NCBI GenBank assembly: GCA_964036665.1
Contig: OZ038533.1
Coordinates: forward strand, 20,332,575-20,396,574
Length of the DNA: 64,000 bases
DNA from: Gordius sp. MW1
Lineage: Eukaryota > Nematomorpha > Gordioida > Gordea > Gordiidae
Direction of reading: 5' to 3'
A model generated the notes under the pieces. That model saw only the letters and a list, made by a program, of their open reading frames with translations. It did no database searches and was not told the origin of the DNA. The stretch's first letter is position 1, and every line of letters starts with the position of its first letter. Made by a program: the position numbers and the translations under genes. This document shows positions 10,501 through 20,571 of this stretch, in pieces.

Positions 10501-13182
10501 CATGGTGTTGATGCTCTGACCGTTAATTTTTAAAAAATCTACCCGGATAGTCCGGATCCAATGTTTAAGATGCCTGCGATATGAACTAAGTCGCCTAAAA
10601 TTGATTGTATGGGTAAAATTAAAATTGTATTCCCTCGGGTAGGAGGAGGTACAAGGCAATAGAGCTCACCCGAAACAATCTTAATGTCACCGAGATCATG
10701 TACATAATGACAAAGCCTTATCATAATGATAGGATAGAATAAATATTGATTTTATGTCTCTCAAAATGTGTTTTGTCATCCAAGAATAATTAATTTTATA
10801 TTAATTTCATATGGTTTAATTAGATGAAAATGTTATCCACCATTTGCTTTTGACGTTTATGTGGTGTGTTGACGAAGAAAATGTTTGTTAGATGTTTGAT
10901 TTGTTTTTTGACACGAACGTTTGGCCGCTTTCATTAATTCTAGCTCTTTAAAACCAGTTAGCACCTACACTCAAACCCGAACCCCCCGACTCGAAAGCTT
11001 TTTACATTTTTAAACCCGCCCGACATCGGGTCGGGTTTCGAGCCACCCGTGCAGGTCTCTAGCGTACACCCTCACCCGCCTTGAGTTTGTAGTGCACAAA
11101 AGGGGCATCATTAGTTGTTGTTTTTTATATGCACCGTAAATTGAAACCCAAATTGCATAGCCTATAAAACTTCAATAGACTCCATTACTTTAAGAAAAAT
11201 ATGAAGTCTTTACAGTGTGTAGCTTTTTAAGGTAGCCTTTTTTAATATTGGTAGGAAAGTGATAGGCGGCTGCCCTTTTACCCTTTGGTGATGATCAGGG
11301 AGTGACTTCTTGATAAATTTTTCGATTACTTTAATTGCGCAATATTGTGTGGACATAGTTAAAATTTGAATTGCAAAATGGTGCTTTTCAATATTATAAT
11401 TTTGAATTTTTTTATGCAATATCATAGTAGTGTGGAGTTAATGTAATCTAGACGCTCAGAGCTTTGGCACTATGTAAAATTTACTGCAAATTTACACTCG
11501 TAATTATATTTAATTTTTCCGATACTAGGTGAAACCTGTGAAATTAGGGTCTCATTCGTCCGTACTGAATTTATCCACTCGACCGCCACCCAAAAAACGG
11601 GCTAGAAGTGGAGCCACATTTCAGCCCATAGATTATTCACTCAATCAACGTACGTCTTTAACACTTTCGGATCGGAGTATAAAAAGAGTAAAGGAATTGG
11701 AAAATGCCTCTAGCCATTCCGTAGACTACTTTTTTTCCGAGTATGAAAATTTGTTGGTTTCTTTTTTTAAACAGGATTGTATTTTTTATTGGGTCATTTA
11801 AATCAACTGTAATTATTATCTAAAGTGCTATCTTTATCATAATCACGTTTGAATCCAATCTTGCAAAATCTTATAATTACATTCTTTGTTGATTCAGAAC
11901 TTTTATATAGCATGATTGGTAGCAATTGCATTCAAGCGTTTTTTAATTAATCTGTAATGCCCAAAATCCGACATTTTATCAATTAAATTTTTCTTGAACA
12001 CTGGAAAGTATTTTATGTCATTAGATCTTAACATCGGCGTACCCAGGATTTGAATGGGGGGGGGCAAAACGTTTAAAAGTTCATTTAGAGGGGGGCAAAA
12101 CATAATTTTTTTTAATTTTTCAATGTTTTTGCATTGAAATTTTTTTTTTGTAAATTAGGAGGGAGAGGCAGCCCCCCCATGGGTACGCCCATGGATCTTA
12201 ATAGTCGTTCTTAAAAGTGTTTAAGAGAGTCGCCAAATATATAACGAAATAGTGAAAATATGTAAGATTATACATTTTATACAATTTGTTAGTAAATATT
12301 ATTTGAGTCTTTTCCTGACGACAGAACAAACATCCCGAAGTGTTTGACGCCTCTAACAACTTCATCCTCTAGCACACTCGATGATATCACTCCTAAATCA
12401 TCATCACATCCTCATCAAATTCGCTACTTTAAATCACCCCCTTTTGCCCAACCTACCAACGCAGACGATAAATTGTACGTTAAACAATCGTCTGCTTCGT
12501 TGAGTTTTAGTCGAGGCGAAATTTCGAAACGTAAACGCTTTTTATCGGTACCCGAAGGAATTCATTTAACGCAAGATGATAAAGATGCGACTGAAGAGTT
12601 TTTAGTAAAAGCAAAAATACCCTGCGACGGCTATAAATTTAAGCACACTAGTCCCTCACATAAAGATGCTTTCGAATCTGCCGAATTTTTTAAAGGTAAA
12701 TTAATAAGTTAACTACTAAGAGATAATATTTTTATTTAATTAATAGTAATTATATCTATATTATTTTATTTTATTCCAGAGTATAGTTTAACGTATTACA
12801 AATATCTAATTACATTTCTAGTAATAAAGCCTTACTGTATTTGAATTACGGGTTTAACTGTGTTTTATGATATAATTTTAACGATGGTAAGATGTATTAA
12901 AAAGGCGGATTCAATATGAGTACCGTGTATTCAAGCTTATTGTTTATCAAATAATAACTGCCACCTTTAGACAATACATCTTTCAATTGCCTCAAAATGG
13001 TCACTTCTCATTTTGTGGAGCTTTCCAAAGTTCTTATGTTTGAAATTGATGAGCACGCCAAAAAATTTGCCTCCCATTCGAATCCTCTCGTTTTTGATGA
13101 GCTTAAAGCCCGTACCTTGAGCCATCTTACTCTCAAGCACGACGCCTTACAATCCTATCTCACGCAAGTCTTTAAATCATAA
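3526..13182 (+). CDS. SKI: SKI/SnoN-family transcriptional corepressor (6 exons)
   Basis: Proposed exons are 3526-4553, 5586-5832, 6164-6292, 11529-11740, 12325-12695 and 12971-13182. All splice phases match and the total is 733 codons including the stop, close to vertebrate SKI (about 730 residues). The family represses TGF-beta/SMAD transcription in the nucleus. An in-frame TAA directly precedes the ATG at 3526. Residues about 216-300 are the Ski/Sno/Dac homology domain, which binds N-CoR-type corepressors in the family (for example FDVGGELRLCLPQ and CGLITKTDAQRLC). Residues about 320-395 are the zinc-stabilised SMAD4-binding domain (VYHECFG, CVECLECG, CHWGFD). LKAFKEKF in exon 3 aligns with the KEKF segment that follows this domain in SKI. 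Exons 4-6 are less conserved and show no clear SKI coiled coil. AATAAA lies at 13263-13268. Domain assignment is firm; exons 4-6 are inferred from splice phase. Confidence 0.85.
4746..5350. mobile_element. 605-bp hAT-type MITE in SKI intron 1, perfect 8-bp target duplication
   Basis: Inverted termini TAGAGCCCTGC and GCAGGGCTCTA bound an AT-rich core flanked by 'gcccgacccgagcccga' blocks. CACATACC occurs immediately before (4738-4745) and after (5351-5358). There is no transposase; the 70-codon frame at 4627-4839 only straddles its left end. The same GCCCGA-rich ends bound the composite repeat at 8650-11062. Confidence 0.85.
5376..5533. mobile_element. G/C-run hAT MITE in SKI intron 1
   Basis: CATGGGCGTAGCCAGG at the left mirrors CCTGGCTACGCCCATG at the right, with G and C runs inside. 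The flanks GAGGTGGG (5368-5375) and GAGTTGGG (5534-5541) match at 7 of 8 bases. Together with the element at 4746 it makes up most of the first SKI intron. Confidence 0.8.
5586..5832 (+). CDS. SKI: SKI-like exon 2: SMAD4-binding zinc domain
   Basis: The acceptor is ATTAG|GTGCG and the donor CGG|GTAAAC. The exon starts with RCVECLECGTLLAPPQF and runs through VSHSHRPPERRVCHWGFD, matching the SAND-like SMAD4-binding fold with its Cys/His zinc ligands. The tail after RDRWRSYLL is proline-rich and contains two CACGTG-type stretches (5759-5770 and 5799-5808). Confidence 0.9.
6164..13182 (+). CDS. SKI: SKI-like exons 3-6: C-terminal region
   Basis: Exon 3 (6164-6292, donor CCG|GTGAGT) encodes VLTESSETKLKAFKEKF and an acidic tail. 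Exon 4 (11529-11740) has a basic PPPKKRARSG segment that could be a nuclear localisation signal. Exon 5 (12325-12695) is S/T/P-rich, with a second basic ISKRKRF patch. Exon 6 (12971-13182) ends in a helical-looking segment (FDELKARTLSHLTLKHDALQ) before TAA. The exon 4 donor (TTCCGA|GTATGA) was chosen because it is the donor there that gives the right phase for exon 5; transcript data could move it. Confidence 0.6.
7176..7273. mobile_element. Short G/C-run MITE in SKI intron 3
   Basis: A 98-bp copy with CATGGGCGTAGCC and GGGTATGCCCATG ends. The flanks AACGCAGA and AACGTAGG are a decayed duplication (6 of 8). The core is shortened relative to the ~165-bp copies. Confidence 0.65.
7902..8049. mobile_element. 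Decayed G/C-run MITE in SKI intron 3
   Basis: The left end is degenerate (GACGGAGCCAGGGGG) and the right end reads ACTACGCCCATG. The core 'ctaaaataaaaaaattatt' followed by 'tttgcccctccctaaatcat' matches other family members. No clear flanking duplication was found. Confidence 0.5.
9043..9270. repeat. Direct repeats of about 70 bp
   Basis: Four consecutive units share 'tatataataaacataaat', 'aaaagttgtttac' and 'attgctatgcaatttaac'. Further copies interrupt the adjacent array at 9488-9550 and recur at about 63405-63500. The ATTGCTATGCAAT block also occurs in the end of the MITE family at 41893 and 63139. Confidence 0.8.
9289..10145. repeat. Satellite-like tandem array, ~127-bp unit
   Basis: Units begin at about 9289, 9416, 9577, 9703, 9831, 9964 and 10071. 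Each carries 'tatgattgttcctgtta', 'tttttggccgtccgctggct', 'gctgaccaatg' and 'atgaccattggccaaaatg'. One 70-bp repeat is inserted at 9488-9550 and the last two units are diverged. Open frames over the array are low-complexity shadows. The same unit forms the array at 63539-64000. Confidence 0.85.
12032..12193. mobile_element. G/C-run hAT MITE in SKI intron 4, perfect 8-bp target duplication
   Basis: The ends are CATCGGCGTACCCAGG and TGGGTACGCCCATG. GATCTTAA is present immediately before (12024-12031) and after (12194-12201). It lies about 130 bases upstream of SKI exon 5. Confidence 0.85.
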
Positions 13183-13430
13183 GGTAAAATGGTATTTAAT
13201 TGAAAAATGGTATTTATATTAAATATAGAAACAACAGAAAAATAATTATATATTTAGACGAAAATAAAATTAAGTTTATTTTTTTAAATGTAAAACGCGA
13301 AGATGTATTGTCAAAATTAGCGTAAATATAATAAGCGAAGGGGAAGAAAATATGGGGAAAAGTCTTTTTTTGAAGACGAAAATTAACTTATGTCAGTTGA
13401 ACGCCGTCTTCTTATTTTTATGTTGTCATA

Positions 13431-13660
13431 GAGGGAGGGGTGGGGGCGGGAAGCGCAAAGTTAAGTGTTCAGATCTGACACATCGCAGCTTCCAATAAAT
13501 AGCAGACGACTTTGTTGTTGACCACAGAATAAAAACGTCTGATTAGAGGGAGGGGTGGGGGCGGGAAGGGCAAAGTTAAGTGTTCAGATCTGACATATCG
13601 CAGCTTTCAATAAATCGCAGACGACTCTGTTGTTGATCTACAGGATAAAATCGTCTGCTT
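13431..13660. repeat. Tandem duplication, 2 x ~115 bp, downstream of SKI
   Basis: The units start at 13431 and 13546 with 'gagggaggggtgggggcggg' and share 'aagttaagtgttcagatctg', 'aataaat' and 'gcagacgac'. They differ at scattered positions, so the duplication is not brand new. No coding sequence is supported. Confidence 0.85.
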
Positions 13661-15420
13661 TTACATCTTTAGGGTCACGGTCAATGACTCGTATATTACA
13701 AAAATAACTAAATGCCTATAACTTTCAAGAAAATTTAATTTGTTTTTAACTATTTGTATATAATAGATGACCTGCCGTGTGAAAGAAGAGGTGTGTTTAC
13801 AGTGATCGGTCGATCATTTCATTTAGTCAATAATTGCAATCATTTAAAATGCCTGTTGCTCAAGAAAACCATCTCAAAATTCTGGATTTCTCTAAACACA
13901 TTACTGGGATGCCTGTCGAGATATGTACTATTAAGCTTCTGTATATCCGGTGCAAAAGCCCCGTTCTCCTATAATTCAATCGCTCTCATTAGTTTACTGG
14001 AGTACATTTCCTTAGGAAATTCAATATATATAACTTTTAATGCAATTTTTTGTTGTTGTTGTTATCGTCAATTATCTTTCCCAAGTGCAGAGGTAACAAC
14101 TTATAGGTTAAAATACACAACCCTACAGCACTTTTGTCCATCTTATTCAGGGCCCGCAGTGTGACATCTTTATAAATTTAGATCACATAATTAAATGCCG
14201 CTGCGATGGTAAAACGTTGTTAAAATTTATATATAAATCTATATTTATATCAACGATTTTGTACGAATATTATATATATGTATAAATCATAACGTTTTGT
14301 AATTTATCCCAATACAAAAGTACGCCATCTTTTTTTAACCAATTTTAATGCAATGATTATTCTCTTTGTTAAATCTGTGCAAAATTTATATTATATTAAT
14401 CCGTTTTTCTTGGATATTAAAGTAATTTTGTCACTCTCAAAAGTATATGTATGTTATGTACGTTAAAAATTCAATTTTATAGCCTCATTTGCACCCACGG
14501 TTCATTTTTTTAAACAAATAACATCATTTCTCTCGTAAATCCATGTATCAGGAATATTTTTTACCCCGTTTTTGTTACCACAGACAGGTCATCACACTAT
14601 TATAGTTGTATAACTCTTGTGATGTTGGTTCTACGAATGGCTTAGCAAATAGCCAATTTACCGCATTATTTTTTGTCTCCTACCTCGCCCTTATCCTTAT
14701 ATATTAATCCACCGGCACTTTTTGTTATCATATCCCCTCTTGTTTTTCCAGTTGCTGGAGATGATAATTTGTTTCAAATATTTTTTACCTGTTTTATAGA
14801 AGCCCCTCCCTCTGTTCTACACACGATTCTGATCAGTAAATACCCTAATTTGCACTACCATCACTCCTCCCCTCTTCATTTGGATTCGTTTAATATTTGG
14901 GAACATTTATGAATAAATGTGTTTGTTACTACTTTAAGCTACTTCTTACCCATTTACGATGGAAGTCTTTGAAAATAGGAATGAGGGAAAGTTTTTTGCA
15001 CACATATTCTTAAAGCTATGATCATGGGCCTATCCAGGGGAGCTTAAATTCTTTAAAGTTTTATATAACAATGGCTAAAATTCTAAAAGATACAATTTTA
15101 CTCTTTATTGCTGTCCTCTAGTTCCAAGCCTGGCTACGCCATTTTATTCATACATATGAAATTGTTTAAAATATGGGAATTAGAGATGCAACGAGCCATT
15201 TTAGAAGGCTGACCCGTCCGTACCCGTTTTAAAAACTGCTAGGTCCGCCCGAACTCGCTCTACTTAACATAAAATTGATACATACATCACGTTAATGTCT
15301 AAATTGTAACGATCTAGCTTTATTTTAAAAATTATAACCAATTTATTGTGAGTAGCCGATTAATATCATGTACGACAATGGTATCCAGTTTGTGTAATTA
15401 GCAATTCAAATTTAGTGAGC
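13661..15420. other. Intergenic sequence between SKI and CatSper, nothing firm
   Basis: Frames at 13754-14164 (136 codons, hydrophobic) and 14673-14912 lack recognisable domains or convincing splice context, so I do not call them genes. A decayed G/C-run MITE lies at about 15023-15142 (CATGGGCCTATCCAGG to CCTGGCTACGCC). The rest is AT-rich without visible structure. Confidence 0.4.
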
Positions 15421-16443
15421 TCGCCCTATCTTATATTTAAAAATGAAACTATGTGTGTTTGTTTGTGTGTATGTATGTGGATAAGGGCTAAATTCTGAAA
15501 CTACCGGCCCGATTCGCGTGAAAATTTAGCCATAGATGCCCAGGGCGGCCAGGGGTAAAATAGCTTTTTTAGAATCCTAAATTCCTTTTAGTTTTAAAAA
15601 TATCGGACATTTCCCGGCCAGTTTCATTTATAGCATCAAATACAATAATGACGTCATACATACAAGGCTGAATTAGATATTTAAAAGTATAATAAAAATG
15701 TTATGTATGTAAGGGCTAAATTCTGAAACTACCGGCCCGATTCGCGCGAAAATTTAGCCATAGGTGCCCAGAACGGCCAGGGGTAAAATAGCTTTTTCAG
15801 AATTAGTTTTAAAAATATAGGACATTACGTTTTAAAAAAGGGCTAAACTCTGAAACTACCGGCCCGATTCGCGCGAAAATTCAGCCATAGGTGCCCAGGG
15901 CGGCCAGGGGTAAAAATAGCTTTTTCAGAATCCTAAAATTCCTTTTAGTTTTAAAAATATCGGAGATTTCCCGGCCAGTTTCATTTATAGCATCAAATAC
16001 AATAATGACGTCATACATACAAGGCTGAATTAGATATTTAAAAGTATAATAAAAATGTTATGTATGTAAGGGCTAAATTCTGAAACTACCGGCCCGATTC
16101 GCGCGAAAATTTACCCGTAGATGCCCAGGGCGGCCAGGGGTAAAATAGCCTTTTCAGAATCCTAAAATTCCTTTTAGCTCGGACATTACGTTTTAAAAAA
16201 GGGCTAAACTCTGAAACTACCGCCCCAATTCGCGCGAGATGCCCAGGGCGGCCAGGGGTAAACTTTTTCAGAATCCTAAAATTCTTTTTAGTTTTAAAAA
16301 TATCGGACATTTTCGGGCCAGTTTCATTTGTAGCATCATATATAATAATGACGTCATACATACAAGGCTGAAGTTTTCTCGAATTTTATTATATTAAAGA
16401 AAATTGTATTTTTAGCAAAACAACGTTTGCCGGGTCAGCTAGT
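15421..16443 (+). mobile_element. Non-autonomous Helitron/Helentron-like element with internal tandem repeats
   Basis: The left part has 'aaatgaaactatgtgtgttt' followed by short TG-rich repeats and 'gaaactaccggcccgattcg'. This is the layout I associate with Helentron/HINE non-autonomous elements. The right end reads CGTTTGCCGGGTCAGCTAGT, matching the CTAGT-terminated end of that group. Repeats beginning 'agggctaaattctgaaac' start near 15483, 15708, 15836, 16066 and 16199. Spacings alternate between about 225-230 and 128-133 bases, so the 358-bp higher-order unit is present about twice. No Rep/helicase is encoded. Family assignment is by recognition only. Confidence 0.65.
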
Positions 16444-16533
16444 AGTATAATACAAGTAAACATTATTTTAACAGCCATTAAGCTTATCAATAACGCAACA
16501 ATAGTTACACGTGAAAAAACTTAAATTGTAAAA

Positions 16534-18509
16534 ATGTTTGCTTTTATCCAAACTTATTGGTCTCGAGTTGAATCTTTAATCAACGATAATTATTACAAAT
16601 GGATGAAAAATATAGTTACTTCAACTATATTCTCTCGTGTCATATTTCTCACCATAGTGATGAACGCTATGGAATTGATTAGCGACTCTTTCGATAGTGT
16701 TAATACGCTAAGTGCCTCTTACCTCGCCATTTTGAGCAACTTCTTTTTAGCCGTGTATATGGTTGAAATGTCCGCAAAATTATATGTTTGGCGAGCTCGA
16801 TTTTTTAACGACCCTTGGAATCATTTGGACTTGTACATTGTTCTTTTGAATTGCCTTGAATTTGGATATTCCTTAAGCGTACGGTATGATTTTATGACAT
16901 CCCTCTGGACTTTGAATTGCTATGACATCACCCAACTTCTCTTCTATAAACTTGTGTCAAACCTGAACGACGAAACATTTATATTTTTATTATTCTTTTT
17001 TATGTCGTATTGTTTATAAGGTGTGATCATGAATTGACTCAGCGTTCACTTCACACGTTTAATAAGACAATTTAACATTACTATTAATAAAGTTATTCTC
17101 TGTTAAGAGTAATATAAAACTTTTACCTCAATTAATTGTGAGATCCAATATTTAAAATACTTATTAAGGCTGCATTTTATATTGTAGAAACATTAATATG
17201 TACTAAACAGCTATGGAACTTTGATACCAAACATCTATGTTCCACGAGCTACGGTAGCTATGAACGGGCTAAAGATAGTGCACACCTTTAGAGTGCTACG
17301 CTTGTTGAGATACGTCAAAAGTCTCAAAGTTATAACTGCTATATGCTTAGGCTCCATGAAATCCCTAGGAGCCATATTCACTCTGGTAGCTTTATTCATC
17401 TACGTTTTTGCAGTAATTGGAGTTGGTCTTTTCAAGAATGTTAATGAAAATTTCTCCGATCTCCTGACCGCAACTTACACGATTTTCCAAATTTTAACGC
17501 TGGATAACTGGTTCGAAGAATATGGTTCCATCACCCAAGAACCATCCTCCTGGGGCATATTCGTGTTCCTTCTAGCTTGTATTGTCATCGAGTACTTCGT
17601 GCTCTTCAATCTATTCATAGCGGTTCTCGCTGATAACTTTCAATACACTATAACTTTGGCCAAAACCGCTAGACAGCGTGAAGAAGAGGCCAGAGAGTCT
17701 TTGCAGGAGAACATGCTAAAGGAATACATTGAAATGCAGATGAAACGGAAAGCTGAAATGCCACGCATCATGGCCTCCCCGCCTCCTGATACTGGAGAAA
17801 CTCGGTTTGGTAATTGAGTTCATATCGTATTGTATACCTAAGCTAATTCACAATCTTTAAAATTAAATTATTATTTGAATAGTTTAATGCTAAGATAAAA
17901 TAAAGTAGTAAATTTTTCTTAGGAAAATTTGGAATATTAAATCACTGATATGTTAATAATAAATATCTTTACCGTTTTTGATCCAAATTTTCTATTAGTA
18001 TAAACTATTATTCGCTTTTGCTGAATTTTTATAGCTTTACCATATAGATCCTACATCTCAAGCAGATGTTCAAGACTTGACATTTAGATATTTTTTTTTA
18101 TACGTTTAAGCGTGCAATGGAATCCATTTTAACCACAATTGTTGGATGTTAAATTTTATTATTTTTTAAAGCTATTAAACTCGATCAAAAGTTTAGAATT
18201 TTAGAAATCATTTTGTTAATAGGCCATAAAAATCCTAAATACATACGGTATTTTATATATAAGAAAATATTTTCTTTTTAATTCGGTTTTGTTTGTAAAG
18301 GTCAATTTTATGATGTGGACGAGGAAGAAACCAACATGCCAGGACAACTGCCTAATCTAATAACAAATCGTGAAAAAGAGAATTTAAAAACATTTCTAAA
18401 TACGGTGAAATCTTTGGACTATAATCTTTACATTTTGACAAATCAACTAGATACGGTTGATAAATTAATAGAATCATCTATCAAGATTGAGACTAACAAT
18501 AAAATTTAA
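16534..18509 (+). CDS. CATSPER1: CatSper-type sperm cation channel subunit (3 exons), CatSper1-like
   Basis: Proposed exons are 16534-16883 (donor TACG|GTATGA), 17211-17809 (acceptor AACAG, donor TTTG|GTAATT) and 18301-18509 (acceptor TAAAG). Phases match and the protein is 385 residues. It is a single six-helix voltage-gated channel domain: S1-S3 in exon 1 (S3 NHLDLYIVLLNCLEFG), S4 with regular charges (FRVLRLLRYVKSLK), S5 (GAIFTLVALFIYVFAVIGVG), a pore with filter TLDNW and S6 (EYFVLFNLFIAVLADNFQ). In the family four different subunits build the alkaline-activated calcium channel of the sperm flagellum. The TLDxW filter and NLFIAVLADNFQ are most like CatSper1, but the long His-rich N terminus of mammalian CatSper1 is absent, so the paralogue is uncertain. 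The last exon is acidic then helical. AATAAA lies at 18624-18629. Confidence 0.8.
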
Positions 18510-19285
18510 AAGATGTTTATTATTATGTTATGTCTTGTATACCGGGGATTTTATAATTGTTGTTTATAGAACTTAAGGCTAGGTAGAGATGGGACTCAAT
18601 ACTTTGAGCTGCGAAACCCATATAATAAAATAAGTAAAAATGAAAGCACACACACAATCCAACCTTACCACATATAAAAAAATGATTAGTTTTAACAAAT
18701 TGACAATAATTAATGTCATGAGGGTATGTCGTTTAAATAACTTTTGCGATTAATATTTTATTAAAATTGCTCTCCAAAACAAAGGCTCATTGACTTAGAA
18801 GGAATATGCCCACACTGCTTTTTCCTCCTTAATTTTTAACTTTTTGCAAAGTTAATTAGCAAAAAATTTATGCACAAAAATTTTAAATAATTTATTGCCA
18901 ATAGCCCAATACTCTTAAAAACTGGACGAGATCATAAAAAGTCTTCTTGTAAATCTACTTGCAGAAGTAATATTATAGCGTGATAGATTTCGGACAAAAG
19001 ATGCAAATTTGAAGCCTTTGAATTATGAGACATCACACAATTCTTGATTCAATTTTTTAAAGTTTATCTAACTTTACATTTTTTTTGGATTGAAATTAAC
19101 AAAATCGTTTAATAAAAACATAATAGGCCATTTAGAAATGACTTCTTTTAAAAACTATCTTAAAAAATTGTAAAATAGTTTCCCAAAGTTTTTAATGTTA
19201 CGAAAATACATAAGCGTATTTATTTTACATATGGGATTCAGATGGCCAATAGTATATATAAGCATATTATGATGTACATAAATAG
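18510..19285. other. CatSper-ANKFY1 intergenic interval
   Basis: About 780 bases of AT-rich sequence hold the CatSper 3' end with AATAAA at 18624. Apart from that I see no gene, repeat family or inverted structure. If ANKFY1 has a small leading exon with its own start codon it could lie here, but I could not identify one. Confidence 0.4.
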
Positions 19286-20571
19286 GTGAGATCTTAAAGC
19301 TCAACCATCACATAAACCTTTTGCGGGATGAATACTTAAAAATACACAATAAATATCAAGAATTACTTGTAGGTTCACAAAGTATTAAAGAAGATGGGTT
19401 GCCCACTAACTTTACCAGAAATATTTTGCATTTTGTTGCTACACTATTTAATTCACCTAGTTACAGGTATAAGGTCACCCAAAAACATCTAACACTTTTT
19501 TAAATGTGCTTTTTAAATATATATAAATTACAAATTATATTAATGATAATAATTTAATTATTGAATAGTTTGTTTAAATTTGGCAAACCAGAAGAATTTT
19601 GCACAATCCTAGATCTACGTGTGATTTTTAGTTTTAATCAATGTGCATCATTTAAGCTGTTATTGTTTTGAAACTGTTGTAATAAAATACTTCTAGATTA
19701 TCTTACAAATTTTTTGGTAGATTTGGGATAATAATACATTAGTTTATCATGTTATAGTTATAAAATATCAATAAATTCATAAATCATACAAACCTGACAT
19801 TTAGACATGCTATTAGCATATATTTTGTATTATATTGCTAACTCTAGGTTTTGATTATACAAATATGTTTTTGTTTTAGTGATATATCTATTGAGTTTTC
19901 CGAGGGCAAAGTATTGCATGGTCACAAATTTGTTCTTATAGCAAGAAATGATGGATCATGGTGTGATAAAACTCTAGACCTCAACCATTTAAAGTTAACT
20001 GGTACAAATATTTTTATTATTTATTAAACAAAATTATCTTAATTTTTATATATTTTGATAGATATACCCCACCAAATTGGTTTCTCCATCTTCAAATGGG
20101 TTTACACCGATAATATTGAATTTGAAAATGATGTGACAACTCTATTACAATTAATCAAACATTCAGCCAAATTGAATTTGCCCGAGTTAAAAGAAAGGTA
20201 GCTCTTAAATTATAAAGATCTTAGCTCTACCCTTGGTCTAGGCTGGGGCTTGGAGTGGTTTAATTCAAAAATTATGACTTTTGTAATTGCTGATTACTTT
20301 AATATATTTAAGCTAGAGATGCATCATTAAAAAATGCGTTATATTTTTAATTAGTGGATATAACCTTGGTATCACTATGTGTGCAATATTTTCTCATAGT
20401 ATGTCATTTTCACATTTTTGTAATGTTATTTTACACACATAATTTAGGTGCGAAAATTTTCTCATCCCCTTGATCGATAGTCACAATTGTATAGAGGTGT
20501 ATGAAAAGTCGATTGAATACCACGCGGAACATTTAAAGTCTTACTCCTTGCAAATCCTTTCAAACTATTGG
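19286..20571 (+). CDS. ANKFY1: ANKFY1 exons 1-4: N-terminal helix and BTB domain
   Basis: Exon 1 reads EILKLNHHINLLRDEYLKIH, like the short coiled coil that opens rabankyrin-5. Exons 2 and 3 carry the BTB core (LHGHKFVLIARNDGSW, then FSIFKWVYTDNIEFENDVTT). Exon 4 continues with CENFLIPLIDSHNCIEVYEK and ends on a TGG codon at 20571. An in-frame TAA at 19279-19281 and the acceptor AATAG at 19281-19285 show that translation must start in an unseen upstream exon or on a spliced leader. Confidence 0.9.

Larger units (their letters stand above)
8650..11062. mobile_element. Composite element with GCCCGA-type inverted ends in SKI intron 3
   Basis: The left end CCCTGCACGGGCCGCCCGAA pairs imperfectly with the reverse complement of the right end (about 11020-11056, CCCGTGCAGG). 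Inside lie one left end of the ATTGC-type MITE (8806), direct repeats (9043-9270), the tandem array (9289-10145) and a piece of the 'ggtcgaccaaacaaaacc' family near 10240. I could not find a clean target duplication, so this may be nested insertions rather than one transposon. Confidence 0.45.

Noticed and set aside
13754..14164. A 136-codon hydrophobic frame as a possible small membrane-protein gene
   Set aside because: No recognisable domain, poor splice context and a composition expected of AT-rich noncoding DNA; left uncalled.
14673..14912. A 79-codon proline/leucine-rich frame
   Set aside because: No domain or splice evidence; probably chance.
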